The notes: a model not told the origin generated them from the letters alone. Shown: positions 8,957-18,822, counted from the stretch's first letter. The stretch is DNA of 64,000 nt from Elusimicrobiota bacterium (GCA_022709755.1 JAKLIF010000007.1:123280-187279); one strand, 5' to 3'. A program made the numbers and translations.

Positions 8957-10104
8957 GGGGTTCCCTTTCCTCTCGTGATGGATGGTTTCGAGCGCGCCGT
9001 CTCTTCCAGAAAATCCGCGAAACGACGGGCAGCCCCGCCGGGATCCTCCGCGATTCCGGACAATTCCCGACGGTATGAATCCAGCCGATCGGGTTGTTGG
9101 ATGATATCAACTAAGATACTCTGAAATCGCTGAACGGTCAAGTCTTTTTCCAATTCCAACAGGGCCGCGCCCCGGTCACTCAGGTAGCGCGCGTTCAGTT
9201 CCTGATGATTGTCCGTCGCATAAGGGAAAGGGATCAGAAGCGCCGGTTTCTGAACCGCGGCGATCTCCATCACGCTGCTCGCTCCCGCCCGGCCGATGAT
9301 CATGTCGCTGAGCGCGTAGAGCCTTCCCATGTCGCGGGAGAACGCGGCCACGTGCGACACATATCCCCAGGTCCGATAGGCCGAGGCCACGAAATCGTAA
9401 TCTTTGGCGCCGGAGATGTGGACGAACTGGATCTTCTCCTTCATCGGCAACAATGCCGACAGAGACTCGACCACCAACTCGTTGAGACGATGCGCTCCCT
9501 GACTCCCCCCGAAAACAAGGAACGTCAGACGCCCCTTCTGAAGGCCCAATTCCTCGTGTTCCGCCGCCAGTTCGGGACGGAGGATTTCGGGGCGGAGAGG
9601 AAGACCGGTCCGATTCACCGGAGCGGCGGTCGACAAGCCGGCCGTGCCCGGAAAGCTCACCGCCACGGCCGACGCCCAGCGAGACAGGACCCGATTCGCC
9701 AAACCGGACATGCGATTCTGTTCATGGAGCATCAGGGGGATCCCCCTCAGGAGGGCCGCCAAGGCCAGCGGGAAGGTGATGTATCCTCCCATGCCGACCA
9801 CGATGTGCGGTCTCTCGCGTCGGAGGAACCGAAATGCATGCACGGAGGAGAGGGCCATCCAGAAGAAAAACCGGATCAGGCGGACAGAGAGGCGGGACGG
9901 CAGTCCCTCGCAATAGAACGACGTCACCGGAAATTTCTCCCCGAAAAGCCATTGTTCCGTCTTCAGGTCTTTCTTGACGACAAAATGGATCCGGTGGCCC
10001 CGTGAAGAGAGTTCGCGGGCCACGGCGACTCCGGGAAAAAGGTGCCCCCCCGTCCCCCCCGCGACGATACAGACCCTCAATGGTTCTGGATTCATCCCGG
10101 TCAT
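8953..10104 (-). CDS. murG: UDP-GlcNAc:undecaprenyl-PP-MurNAc-pentapeptide GlcNAc transferase
   Basis: Peripheral membrane GT28 enzyme that turns lipid I into lipid II. The glycine-rich acceptor loops GGTGGHLFP and GMGGYITFP are near the N terminus, with HEQN (lipid I side) and GGSQGA. The UDP-GlcNAc site GRAGASSVMEIA and DNHQELNA are in the C-terminal half. The open frame runs 106 codons further upstream inside ftsW, but the ATG at 10104 overlaps the ftsW stop as ATGA, and the resulting 383 aa fits the family; another ATG at 10095 is possible. Confidence 0.96.
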   Translation of the reverse strand: MTGMNPEPLRVCIVAGGTGGHLFPGVAVARELSSRGHRIHFVVKKDLKTEQWLFGEKFPVTSFYCEGLPSRLSVRLIRFFFWMALSSVHAFRFLRRERPHIVVGMGGYITFPLALAALLRGIPLMLHEQNRMSGLANRVLSRWASAVAVSFPGTAGLSTAAPVNRTGLPLRPEILRPELAAEHEELGLQKGRLTFLVFGGSQGAHRLNELVVESLSALLPMKEKIQFVHISGAKDYDFVASAYRTWGYVSHVAAFSRDMGRLYALSDMIIGRAGASSVMEIAAVQKPALLIPFPYATDNHQELNARYLSDRGAALLELEKDLTVQRFQSILVDIIQQPDRLDSYRRELSGIAEDPGGAARRFADFLEETARSKPSITRGKGTP

Positions 10105-11255
10105 GACCGAACGCGCCTTCTCATCTCGCGCTCGCCTTCCGCGTTGATCTGTTGAGACACATTGAGCACCAAACCCATGGACACCATCATGAACAGGAGC
10201 GAGGACCCTCCGAACGAGATAAAAGGCAACGGGATCCCCTTGGTGGGCAGGAGCCCCGTCACGACCCCGAGATTGATCAAAGCCTGAAAACCCAGCATCA
10301 GACCGATCCCCACCGCCAGGAGCATCTGGAACCACGTCGGAGCCCGTTGTCCGATCTTCAGGCAACGGAATGACAGGAACCCGAAAACGAGGGTCAAGAG
10401 ACTCGTCCCGATGAAACCCCATTCCTCGCCGAAAACGGAGAAGATAAAATCGGTCTGGGATTCCGGGAGATAATACAGCTTGATGGTGGATTCACCGGAG
10501 CCCTTGCCCCACAGTCCTCCCGATCCCAGCGCCAGGAACGACTGCACCAACTGATATCCGGTCCCCTGTGAATCTGCCCAGGGATTCAAAAACGAGAACA
10601 GCCGGTGACGCCGGTAGGAGACATGGAACAATTGCCAATAGAGGACGGGCGTCACCAGAAGCCCCAACAAGAACATGTGCATCAGACGCGCCCCGGCCAT
10701 GAACGTCATGCCGATCCCGACGGTGAACATGAGGAACGGGGTCCCCAGGTCCCGCTCCAAACCCACCAGCAACACAGGGATCCCCAAGAGGATCAGGGCG
10801 GGGACCAATCCCGATGAAAAATCCTTCAGATGACTCTTCTTCCGGTCCAGGTAATCCGCCAGGGACAGGACGACGGCCAGCTTGGCGAATTCCGACGGTT
10901 GGAATCCGAATCCACCCAACCGCAGCCAACGGCGGCTTCCGGCCACCTCCCGGCCGAAGAAGAGCACCATGATCAGAAAAGCCACGGAGACCAGGAGCAC
11001 CGGCCGAGACAGCTTCTGGACGATCTTCAGATCGACTTTCATCGCGATCCACAGCCCCAACAAACCGAGCCCGGACCAAAGGATCTGCTTCTTCAGATAG
11101 AAATATTGGTTGCCATACCGGCTCTCGGCGACGAAGGCGCTGGCCGAATAGAGCATGACCCAACCGAACAACAGCAAGACGAACACGATGCCCATGAGCA
11201 TCCAATCGGGATGCGAGTGGGATTTGGGAGTGAACAGATGCAGGCGGGATCTCAT
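10101..11255 (-). CDS. ftsW: SEDS-family peptidoglycan glycosyltransferase FtsW
   Basis: Integral membrane protein (384 aa, about ten predicted helices) that polymerises lipid II at the division site with its partner FtsI. The SEDS family blocks are PSEFAKLA, LPESQTDFIFSVFGEEWGF, and TKGIPLPFISFGGSS near the C terminus. The position between murD and murG, with FtsI encoded in the same cluster, supports FtsW rather than RodA. It starts 29 bp after murD. Confidence 0.95.
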   Translation of the reverse strand: MRSRLHLFTPKSHSHPDWMLMGIVFVLLLFGWVMLYSASAFVAESRYGNQYFYLKKQILWSGLGLLGLWIAMKVDLKIVQKLSRPVLLVSVAFLIMVLFFGREVAGSRRWLRLGGFGFQPSEFAKLAVVLSLADYLDRKKSHLKDFSSGLVPALILLGIPVLLVGLERDLGTPFLMFTVGIGMTFMAGARLMHMFLLGLLVTPVLYWQLFHVSYRRHRLFSFLNPWADSQGTGYQLVQSFLALGSGGLWGKGSGESTIKLYYLPESQTDFIFSVFGEEWGFIGTSLLTLVFGFLSFRCLKIGQRAPTWFQMLLAVGIGLMLGFQALINLGVVTGLLPTKGIPLPFISFGGSSLLFMMVSMGLVLNVSQQINAEGEREMRRRVRS

Positions 11256-11284
11256 GCGACGGGTCCCCTCATCGGTGTCTCATC

Positions 11285-12640
11285 CTAAAGCGCGTTGACC
11301 AGTTCCTTGAACCGATGTCCGCGGTGTTCAAAATTCTTGAATTGATCGAAGGAGGCACAGGCGGGCGACAACAGGACCACCTCTCCCGGACGCGCCTGTT
11401 CCCGCGCCCGATGGACGGCTCTCTCGAGTGTCTCACAGGGGATGATCGGGACGGATCCTTTCAAGTCCCGCCCTATCTTCCGGGAAGCGTCCCCGATCAG
11501 AAAGACCTGCACGGCCCTTTTTTTGAGCCACGGCCTCAAGGGCGTGTAGGGGAACCCCTTGTCTTCCCCCCCCAATATCAGATGGACCGGTCGGGTCATG
11601 GACTTCAAAGCGACCAAGGTCGAATCGACGTTCGTGGCTTTTGAATCGTTGATATACCTCACTCCACCGAGGGTACGGACATCCTCCAAACGGTGCTCAA
11701 CCCCCCGAAACGAGCGGATCGCCTTGCCGATGGAGGGCGCCGGAACGCCGAGGAACCGGGCGCAAGCCACCGCCGCCAGGGTGTTCTCGACATTGTGCAG
11801 ACCGGGCAGATACGGCGGGCGAGGCCATGTTTTCCGGGAACCTCCCCAGGACGACACGATCCTCTCCCCGGAAAAATAGAAACCGTTGCGAAGCGACCGT
11901 CGGGAGGAAAACCAGAGCGGGCGGGGATGGTTCTTCCCGATCCAGCGGCACCAACGGTCCTCGTAGTTCAGCACCGCTCCCGAACGGGCGTCCTGGTGAC
12001 GGAAGAGGCGTCCCTTGGCCTCGGCGTAGCCGCGCATGGTCTTGTGGCGCCCCAGATGGTCCGGGGTCACGTTCATCACGATCCCGACGTCCACCCGAAA
12101 ATCGTCCACCGTCTCCAACTGATAGCTGGAGATCTCCAGGACCAAGGCCGTGTCTCGACGGATACGGGACAACAGGCCGCAGAGAGGGGCTCCGATATTG
12201 CCGGCCACCACCGTCGGGGCTCCAGCCGTCTTAAAAATGTGTCCCAACAGGGCCGTGGTCGTCGTCTTCCCGTTGGTCCCCGTCACCCCCGCCACGCGCT
12301 CCGGCCAGCGGTTTTTCCGGGTCAGGATCCGGTAGCCCAACTCCATCTCCCCCCAAACGGGTGTCCCCTTGCGCTCGAAGGAGGCCGCGAGGACTCGCGG
12401 GACGCCCGGACTCAGGATGACCATATCCCAGTCACGCTGCAGGAACCGATGACCGCCCGTCTCGACCGTCACGTTCTTCGGCAATCGGGACAGCCATTCG
12501 GAGACCTCTCGACGCGGCCTTTTTTCCGTCAAAAAGACACGAGCCCCTTCCGCCACGAGCGCAACCGAGGAGGCCACGCCGGATTTTCCCAATCCGACGA
12601 TACAGACGTTTTTCCCCTTAAAGAGGGAGGACTTCATCAT
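11285..12640 (-). CDS. murD: UDP-N-acetylmuramoyl-L-alanine:D-glutamate ligase
   Basis: Cytoplasmic Mur ligase adding D-Glu to UDP-MurNAc-L-Ala. The N-terminal Rossmann domain has VGLGKSGVA, the ATP loop is GVTGTNGKTTT at 118-128, EISSYQLE and NVTPDHLGRH carry the magnesium and carbamylated-lysine region, and NDSKATN and SPACASFDQFKNFEHRG are MurD-specific C-terminal blocks. It has 451 aa. The start overlaps the mraY stop (ATGA, with two ATG codons in a row). Confidence 0.97.
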   Translation of the reverse strand: MMKSSLFKGKNVCIVGLGKSGVASSVALVAEGARVFLTEKRPRREVSEWLSRLPKNVTVETGGHRFLQRDWDMVILSPGVPRVLAASFERKGTPVWGEMELGYRILTRKNRWPERVAGVTGTNGKTTTTALLGHIFKTAGAPTVVAGNIGAPLCGLLSRIRRDTALVLEISSYQLETVDDFRVDVGIVMNVTPDHLGRHKTMRGYAEAKGRLFRHQDARSGAVLNYEDRWCRWIGKNHPRPLWFSSRRSLRNGFYFSGERIVSSWGGSRKTWPRPPYLPGLHNVENTLAAVACARFLGVPAPSIGKAIRSFRGVEHRLEDVRTLGGVRYINDSKATNVDSTLVALKSMTRPVHLILGGEDKGFPYTPLRPWLKKRAVQVFLIGDASRKIGRDLKGSVPIIPCETLERAVHRAREQARPGEVVLLSPACASFDQFKNFEHRGHRFKELVNAL

Positions 12641-13725
12641 CTCAATTTCAGAGAACTCAAGGCGGTGAGAGACAGGATGATCGCGACGATCCAGAACCGG
12701 ATCGTCACCTTGGTCTCCGGCATGCCGCCGACCTCGAAATGGTGGTGCAACGGGGCCATCCGGAAGATGCGTTTGCCCTTCCTCAGACGGACCGATCCCA
12801 CCTGGAGGATGACCGACATGGCTTCCGCCACGAAGATACCGCCGACCAGAACCAGAAGAAGTTCCTGTTTGATGAAAAGAGCCACGGACCCGATGGAACC
12901 GCCGAGGAACAAGGAACCGGTGTCCCCCATGAATATCTGCGCCGGATATCCGTTATACCACAGGAATCCCAGACAAGCCCCCGCCATGGCCGATAGATAT
13001 ACGGTCAGTTCCCCGGCGCCGGGAACGAAGATGATTTTCAGATAGCTGGAGATTTTGATGTGCCCCGCCACGTAAGCCAACAGGGCGAACGTCATGGCCG
13101 AGACCAGGAGGGTGCCCACGGCGAGACCGTCCAACCCGTCGGTCAGGTTGACGGCGTTCGAGGCCCCCACCAACACCATCAGAACGAACGGGACGTACAA
13201 CGCCCCGAGGTCCACGTAGACGTTCTTCAGGTAGGGGATGTTGATGCGCGTGGCATAGGAGGCGTTCGGCGGATTCATATAGAGCGCGACCGCCACCCCT
13301 AACGACAGCACGATGGCCGCCCCCATCTTGGCGGCATCTGAAATCCCGCCCGACGGATGATGTCTCATCCATTTGCGGTAATCGTCCAAAAATCCGACGA
13401 AGCCCAGGTAGACGGCGACGGACATCGTCATCAATATGAAACGATTGTCCAAGCGCGCCCACAAAAGCGTCGACACCAGCATGGAGAACAGAATGAGGAG
13501 CCCTCCCATGGTCGGCGTCCCCGCCTTGGCCAGATGCGTCTGAGGTCCATATTCGCGGACCGCCTGTTGGATCTTCACGCGTTTCAGGAACTCGATGAAC
13601 GGTTTTCCCAGGACCAGGGATACGATCAACGCGGTCAAGAACGCGCCGCCCGACCTGAACGTAATGTATTGGAGAACGTTGAACGGGGAGTAGACGTCCT
13701 TCAGCAGGGACAAGTAGTAGATCAT
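12637..13725 (-). CDS. mraY: Phospho-MurNAc-pentapeptide transferase
   Basis: Polytopic membrane enzyme (362 aa, about ten helices) that makes lipid I from UDP-MurNAc-pentapeptide and undecaprenyl phosphate. Conserved sites are the FLDDYRK aspartates, NAVNLTDGLDGLA, MGDTGSLFLGG and the MAPLHHHFE histidine loop. A longer frame reaches into murF, but the ATG at 13725 overlaps the murF stop (ATGA) and has GGAGGAAA 7 nt upstream. Confidence 0.97.
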   Translation of the reverse strand: MIYYLSLLKDVYSPFNVLQYITFRSGGAFLTALIVSLVLGKPFIEFLKRVKIQQAVREYGPQTHLAKAGTPTMGGLLILFSMLVSTLLWARLDNRFILMTMSVAVYLGFVGFLDDYRKWMRHHPSGGISDAAKMGAAIVLSLGVAVALYMNPPNASYATRINIPYLKNVYVDLGALYVPFVLMVLVGASNAVNLTDGLDGLAVGTLLVSAMTFALLAYVAGHIKISSYLKIIFVPGAGELTVYLSAMAGACLGFLWYNGYPAQIFMGDTGSLFLGGSIGSVALFIKQELLLVLVGGIFVAEAMSVILQVGSVRLRKGKRIFRMAPLHHHFEVGGMPETKVTIRFWIVAIILSLTALSSLKLR

Positions 13726-15131
13726 CGGGTTTCCTCCGGTTTTTTCATCAGCAGGCTGCAAACCTCTTCCAGTTTGACTCCGCGAGACGCCTTGAAAAGA
13801 AAAGCCGTTCCCTCGACCAGCGAAGGCCGAAGTTGTCGAGCCGCCGTTTCCTTGTCGGGACAAAGGACCAGGGAGTCTCCGCCGTTCTTCCGTCGGAATC
13901 CGGACCGGACCCAGGGCCCCTCCGGCCCGACGAAATAACATCGGGACAGGGGCAATCCCCCCAATAGCTCCCCGAGTGCGGCATGCTCCTCCTCCGCCCG
14001 ATCCCCCAGCTCCCTCATGCCCCCCAAGACCGCCACACGTTCTTTCTCGGGATACGACTCGACGAAACTGATCAATGATTCCTTCATTGAAGAGGGGTTT
14101 GCATTATACAAATCTTGAATCAAGATTGCTCCGGTCGGATGGACCTGCACCTGCATCCTGTAGGGAGACGGTTTAAAATTCCGCAAACGATCTTCGATCT
14201 GGTCGATGCCGACACCCAGCCGGTCGGACACCGCGATGGCCCCCAAGGCGTTCGAGGCGTTGAACCGGCCCGGTACGGACAAACGGAGCCGCCTCGACCT
14301 CCCGCGCAAGGACACCGTCATCTCGACATCGGGGGTCAAGCTCACGCTCTCGGCCCGCACGGACGCGCTCCGGGAGAAACCGTAAGTCAGGCATTCGCAT
14401 CGCACCCGGTCCCGACGGGCCATCAGGAACGGATCGTCCGCGTTCAAGAACGCGATCCCGTCCGGAGGGAGAGAATCCATCAACTCCCACTTGGCTTCGG
14501 CCACCCCCTCCAAACTTCCGAAAAACTCAAGGTGCGCGCGCCCCACATTGGTGATCAAGCCGAGGCGCGGCAAAGCCATCGACGCCAGAGAAGCGATCTC
14601 CCCCCGTTGAGACGCCCCCATTTCGAACACGGCCCACCGGTGACTCGAGGTGAGTTCCATCAACATGAGGGGCAGGCCGATCTGGCTGTTCAGGTTGCCC
14701 TGGGTGCCCAGGACCGATCCGCCTCCGTCCTCCAAAATCTGCAGGATCATATCCTTGGTCGTCGTCTTGCCGTTGCTTCCCGTCAGGGAGATCACCGTCG
14801 GGGAAAGTTTTTTCCGATGGGCTCGCGCGATATCCTGGAGCGCCTTCTTCGTATCGGACACCTCGATGATCGCCACCCTGTTGTCTTCGGCGAGTTTCAG
14901 TGAGTCGGGGATTTTCTTGGACACCAGCAATCCGGCGGCCCCCCGACGGATGGCCTCGCCGACAAACCGATGCCCGTCCGTGCGCTCCCCCGGCAACGCG
15001 ACAAAAAAATCCCCCCGCCCGACGGACTTCGAATCGATCACGAATCGAGGGACCGCAACGTTGGATTGCCCGGACAGCAGACTTCCGTCGGCCATACGGA
15101 CAATATCTTCGACTTGATATGTCAGATTCAT
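13722..15131 (-). CDS. murF: UDP-N-acetylmuramoyl-tripeptide:D-alanyl-D-alanine ligase
   Basis: Adds D-Ala-D-Ala to the UDP-MurNAc-tripeptide. The 469-aa protein has the Mur ligase ATP loop TGSNGKTTT at 117-125, FEMGASQRGEIASLA, NVGRAHLEFFGSLEGVAEAKWE and LYNANPSSMKESL. It starts 114 bp after murE, the longest gap in the dcw block. That gap holds two DnaA-box-like repeats and no clear Shine-Dalgarno directly before the ATG. The ligase making D-Ala-D-Ala (ddl) is not in view. Confidence 0.96.
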   Translation of the reverse strand: MNLTYQVEDIVRMADGSLLSGQSNVAVPRFVIDSKSVGRGDFFVALPGERTDGHRFVGEAIRRGAAGLLVSKKIPDSLKLAEDNRVAIIEVSDTKKALQDIARAHRKKLSPTVISLTGSNGKTTTKDMILQILEDGGGSVLGTQGNLNSQIGLPLMLMELTSSHRWAVFEMGASQRGEIASLASMALPRLGLITNVGRAHLEFFGSLEGVAEAKWELMDSLPPDGIAFLNADDPFLMARRDRVRCECLTYGFSRSASVRAESVSLTPDVEMTVSLRGRSRRLRLSVPGRFNASNALGAIAVSDRLGVGIDQIEDRLRNFKPSPYRMQVQVHPTGAILIQDLYNANPSSMKESLISFVESYPEKERVAVLGGMRELGDRAEEEHAALGELLGGLPLSRCYFVGPEGPWVRSGFRRKNGGDSLVLCPDKETAARQLRPSLVEGTAFLFKASRGVKLEEVCSLLMKKPEETR

Positions 15132-15182
15132 GGATGAAGAACTATAACCGAGAGGAGATCCCCCCTTTCCTGAAGTGATTAG

Positions 15183-15203
15183 TGTGCATAAATCTGTGCA
15201 TAA
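15183..15203 (-). promoter_or_regulatory. Two tandem DnaA-box-like sites before murF
   Basis: On the minus strand TTATGCACA occurs twice, at 15203-15195 and 15191-15183, in the same direction and 12 bp apart. Both fit the DnaA box TTATNCACA. They lie between murE and murF, about 60 nt before the murF start. Whether DnaA binds is unknown. Confidence 0.45.
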
Positions 15204-15245
15204 CCCCCTTCAACGTCGTCCCGGCCCCATTCCCGACCGATTTCG

Positions 15246-16769
15246 TCAGGAATAGATGGACTGAAGGACTTCCCGGGCTACCTGACGGTCGTCGAACGGG
15301 ATGGTGCGGTCTGAAAAAATCTGGTATGTCTCATGGCCCTTCCCGGCCAGAAGGACGATATCGCCCTTCGAGGCCATGGTCAGAGCGCGGCGGATGGCGT
15401 CCCGGCGATCGACGATGATCTCATAGTGAGAGCCCCCCGCGCGCTTGATCCCCACTTCGATATCCAACACGATCTTCGAGGGATCCTCGGTCCGAGGGTT
15501 GTCCGAAGTCACGATCACGTGGTCGGATAAGCCCACCGCCGTCTGCCCCATCAGCGGCCTCTTGGTGCGGTCCCGGTCCCCTCCGCAACCGAATACGACG
15601 ATAAGGCGTCCCTCCGTCAGGGGCCGGAGCGTCGTCAAGACGTTCTTCAACGCGTCGTCGGTGTGGGCATAATCCACCAGCACGGCAAAAGGGGTCGTCG
15701 GGGGAGCCACAACCGATTCGAGTCGGCCGGGAACGCCGACCAGCTTCTCCAACCCCGCCCGGATCTGTTCGGTCCCGATCCCCAATTCGGCGGCGGCGGC
15801 GCTGGCGGCCAACGCGTTGTAGACGTTGTGCAGCCCCACATTGCGGATGGAAAGGGGCAACGGTCCGTCCTTCAAGACCGCGGTGAGCCGCGTGCCTTGG
15901 AACGACAGATGCACCTCCGTCGCCCCGACCACCTCTCCCGGCGAATGCCAAAAGAACCGGTCCGCACGGTCTTGCTTCAGAGGGTTGAGCCCATAGGAGA
16001 CGATGGGGACCCTCACCCGACGCGACAAGGGGACATATCGCTCGTCGTCCCGATTGAGTACGGCGCACCGCCGGTCAATCCCCTTCTTCTTCCGGGAGGC
16101 GATCAGCTCAAACAAACGTGATTTCGCCTCAAAATAGCCGTCCAGGGTCTTATGATAATCCAGGTGATCACGCGTCAGATTCGTGAATATCCCGATATCG
16201 AAAGACACATCCTCCACACGGTTCAACGCCAGGGCGTGGCTGGAGACCTCCATCACCACATGGGTGACCCCCTCGTCCTTCATCCGACAGAGAATCCGCT
16301 GCAAATCCAGGGACAACGGGGTCGTGTTCGACGCCGTGACCACCGTATCCTTCCAACGATAATTCAGCGTCCCGATGACCCCGCAGGACACCGAAGAGGA
16401 GAGGATGGACTCCAACATATAGGTGATCGTCGTCTTTCCATTGGTCCCCGTCACCCCGATGACCGTCATCTGGTCCGACGGATATCCGAAAAAACGTGCC
16501 GCGACCGGCGACAGGGCGGCCAGGGTCGACGGGACGATCCCCACCGGAACAGGAAGGGGGCCGGAGGATTCGCAGAGCACCGCCACGGCGCCCGCCTCGA
16601 TGGCCCGCGCGATGTGGCGATGCCCGTCCTCTTTCTGCCCTTTCAGGGCGACGAAGAGATCCCCTTTTTTGACCTTGCGGGAATCGTATTCGATGTCCGT
16701 CACGTTCGGATCACCGTCGCCGGACTGCGTCAATCCCGGCAATCCCCGGACGAGGTCACTCCATCTCAT
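15246..16769 (-). CDS. murE: UDP-N-acetylmuramoyl-L-alanyl-D-glutamate:meso-2,6-diaminopimelate ligase
   Basis: Adds the third peptide residue to the muropeptide precursor. The 507-aa protein has the ATP loop GVTGTNGKTTI at 105-115, EVSSHALALNRV, TNLTRDHLDYH and the C-terminal GKGHETYQ. The TSDNPRTED segment carries the DNPR motif, which in this family marks specificity for meso-diaminopimelate rather than lysine. The open frame runs 194 codons further into ftsI; the ATG at 16769, just after GAGGGG and 17 bp past the ftsI stop, gives a normal length. Confidence 0.96.
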   Translation of the reverse strand: MRWSDLVRGLPGLTQSGDGDPNVTDIEYDSRKVKKGDLFVALKGQKEDGHRHIARAIEAGAVAVLCESSGPLPVPVGIVPSTLAALSPVAARFFGYPSDQMTVIGVTGTNGKTTITYMLESILSSSVSCGVIGTLNYRWKDTVVTASNTTPLSLDLQRILCRMKDEGVTHVVMEVSSHALALNRVEDVSFDIGIFTNLTRDHLDYHKTLDGYFEAKSRLFELIASRKKKGIDRRCAVLNRDDERYVPLSRRVRVPIVSYGLNPLKQDRADRFFWHSPGEVVGATEVHLSFQGTRLTAVLKDGPLPLSIRNVGLHNVYNALAASAAAAELGIGTEQIRAGLEKLVGVPGRLESVVAPPTTPFAVLVDYAHTDDALKNVLTTLRPLTEGRLIVVFGCGGDRDRTKRPLMGQTAVGLSDHVIVTSDNPRTEDPSKIVLDIEVGIKRAGGSHYEIIVDRRDAIRRALTMASKGDIVLLAGKGHETYQIFSDRTIPFDDRQVAREVLQSIYS

Positions 16770-16786
16770 CCCCCTCGTCGTTCCCC

Positions 16787-18499
16787 TCAAGAAGGGATTC
16801 CCCCTTTCTTCTTCTCTCCGGCCCAGAGAGCGTTGTCGTCCGGAGAGATTCCCAGATAGGTCAGTACATGAGAGGCCACGTTGCGGAACACAGGCCCCGC
16901 GTTGTATCCGCCCCAGGAGATCCCCTTGGGCTCGTCCAAAATCACCACGATCGTCAAGCGGGGATTCCTCGACGGAACAAAACCGCAGAAGGAAGCGACG
17001 TATTTCTCCGCCGAATATTTTCTGGTGCGGGGATCGATCTTTTGCGCGGTCCCCGTCTTCCCGGCCACCTTCCAACCCGTCATCGCGGCGGCCTTCCCGG
17101 TGCCGCGCTCGACGACTCCTTCCAGGAACCGCGTCACGGTCTGACACGTCTTGGGAGACACCATCTGTCGGATGGGCGACGGGATGACCCAGGATTTCAG
17201 AACCCCTCCGGGGTCGCTCACCTTTTGCAATATCCTCGCCTCCATCAACGTGCCCCCGTTGGCGATCGCCGAATAGGCGCAGGCCAGTTGGACCGGCGTC
17301 ACGCCGATTTCCTGGCCGAAAGAGATCATCGGAAGGGAGACCCCGCTCCAACGGGAGATGGGCCTCAGCATGCCGCTGGCTTCTCCGGGCAACTCCGAGG
17401 CCGTCGGAGCCCCGAAACCAAAGAGTCTCACATAATCGAAAAACTTTTCTTTCCCCAACCGGAGTCCGACCTTGGCCGTCCCGATATTGGACGACCGTTC
17501 AATGACCTGGGCGAAAGTGAGTATCTGCTCCCTCTCATGATCGTGGATCGTCAACCCCGACGTCTTCCATTCTCCGTTCTCGCAATCGAACGTTTCGTTC
17601 GGGCTCACCAGCTGCTCTTCCAGGGCGGCGGCCGCGGTGACGACCTTGAAGGTGGAACCGGGTTCGAAGACCCAATGCACGCCCGGAACCTGCAATTCCT
17701 CAGGCCGAATCTTGTGCTCCGGAGAGAGGTTCAGGGAGGGACGGCTCGCCAGGGCCAGGATCTCGCCGGTCCGGGGATCCTGGACGACGACGACGCCCCG
17801 GGACGCCTTGGATCTCTTCATGCCCCAGTCCAACTCGCGTTCGGCGATGTATTGGATGGTCTGGTCGATCGTCGACATCATCCAGGACTGCGGCTCCCAT
17901 TTATCCGTCGACAACACCTCGACTCCGACGCCACGTCCATCCCTCAAAAAACGCTGAGGCGTCGGCCTGTCCAAGAGCCATTCATCCCCCAAAAGTTCCA
18001 GACCGGACATCCCATGTCCCTCGCTCCCGACCAACCCCAAGAGGTTGGAAGCGAGGTTCCCGTTCGGATAATGCCGCCGGTATTCCCATTTCAGGCCGAC
18101 GCCGGTCCAGCCCGATTTCTCGATCGATCGGGACTGCTCGGCCGACAAATATCTCTTCATCCAGACGAAGGCGCCCCGCGTCTTGCGGATCTTCGTGGTC
18201 AGAACCGACGCCGACTCCCCGACGAGAGTCCCCACGTCGCGGGCGGTCCGCTCCACGTTGTCGATGAGGGTCGGGTCGGCGAAACAGGAACCCACCCGCA
18301 CCGACATCGCCAAAGAACGCCCGCAACGATCCAGGATCGGTCCTCGGAACGGGGCGGATTTCAAGCAACGGGTCGATTGTTGCTGCGCCTTCCGCGCCAA
18401 GTCATCATGACACCACAATTGCAAATAGGCCAGACGGGACAAGACGGCGCCATAGCCCGCGAGCAAGAGAGAGAGGATCAGGTAATACCGATATTTCAT
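16787..18499 (-). CDS. ftsI: Division-specific peptidoglycan transpeptidase (class B PBP, FtsI/PBP3)
   Basis: Inner-membrane protein that cross-links septal peptidoglycan, partner of FtsW. It has 570 aa with one N-terminal membrane helix (about 5-27), a dimerisation/pedestal region starting FRGPILDR, and a transpeptidase domain. Active-site motifs are STFK (Ser282, Lys285), SSN (336-338) and KTG (481-483). The start overlaps the ftsL stop as ATGA. The C terminus is short, with no PASTA domain. Confidence 0.96.
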   Translation of the reverse strand: MKYRYYLILSLLLAGYGAVLSRLAYLQLWCHDDLARKAQQQSTRCLKSAPFRGPILDRCGRSLAMSVRVGSCFADPTLIDNVERTARDVGTLVGESASVLTTKIRKTRGAFVWMKRYLSAEQSRSIEKSGWTGVGLKWEYRRHYPNGNLASNLLGLVGSEGHGMSGLELLGDEWLLDRPTPQRFLRDGRGVGVEVLSTDKWEPQSWMMSTIDQTIQYIAERELDWGMKRSKASRGVVVVQDPRTGEILALASRPSLNLSPEHKIRPEELQVPGVHWVFEPGSTFKVVTAAAALEEQLVSPNETFDCENGEWKTSGLTIHDHEREQILTFAQVIERSSNIGTAKVGLRLGKEKFFDYVRLFGFGAPTASELPGEASGMLRPISRWSGVSLPMISFGQEIGVTPVQLACAYSAIANGGTLMEARILQKVSDPGGVLKSWVIPSPIRQMVSPKTCQTVTRFLEGVVERGTGKAAAMTGWKVAGKTGTAQKIDPRTRKYSAEKYVASFCGFVPSRNPRLTIVVILDEPKGISWGGYNAGPVFRNVASHVLTYLGISPDDNALWAGEKKKGGIPS

Positions 18500-18822
18500 T
18501 CAGGTTTCTTCTGGAAGCAGCCGGGCTCGCGCAAGACCATGATCTGGGCCGGCTCCGGAACGGTCAGATGGAAACGGTCTTTCGCCATCTCGTCAAGACG
18601 CGTCAACGCCGTCAATCGCTGCAGACGCTGATCCAACAACTGCTCGTCCTTGTCCAACTCCGCGATCGTGCGTTTCATGGTCTGGATGGAATAATCCCAT
18701 CGACGGGCCTGTGTTTGGAACCAGACCGTCATCACGAGGAGGCAAAACACATAGAGGACCCCCCCGAAAATCCGGCCGGTCACCATCCCATTCAACGTCA
18801 CTTCCTGTCTGCGTGTTCTCAT
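18496..18822 (-). CDS. ftsL: Small FtsL-like division protein
   Basis: A 108-aa bitopic membrane protein placed exactly where ftsL occurs in dcw clusters. It has a basic N terminus (MRTRRQEV), one hydrophobic segment (about 18-36, FGGVLYVFCLLVMTVW) and a periplasmic coiled coil (about 40-85) with few identifiable residues, as is usual for FtsL. Sequence similarity alone is not decisive; the call rests on context and architecture. The frame is open into rsmH, but the ATG at 18822 gives the best layout. Its leader contains a strong hairpin. Confidence 0.8.
   Translation of the reverse strand: MRTRRQEVTLNGMVTGRIFGGVLYVFCLLVMTVWFQTQARRWDYSIQTMKRTIAELDKDEQLLDQRLQRLTALTRLDEMAKDRFHLTVPEPAQIMVLREPGCFQKKPE

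Noticed and set aside
16770..17351. An N-terminal extension of murE of 194 codons within ftsI
   Set aside because: It lies wholly over conserved ftsI sequence, and MurE would be far too long; the ATG at 16769 fits. The long starts of murG, mraY, the GT/SDR genes, EIIB, EIID and the zinc-ribbon genes were trimmed for the same reason.
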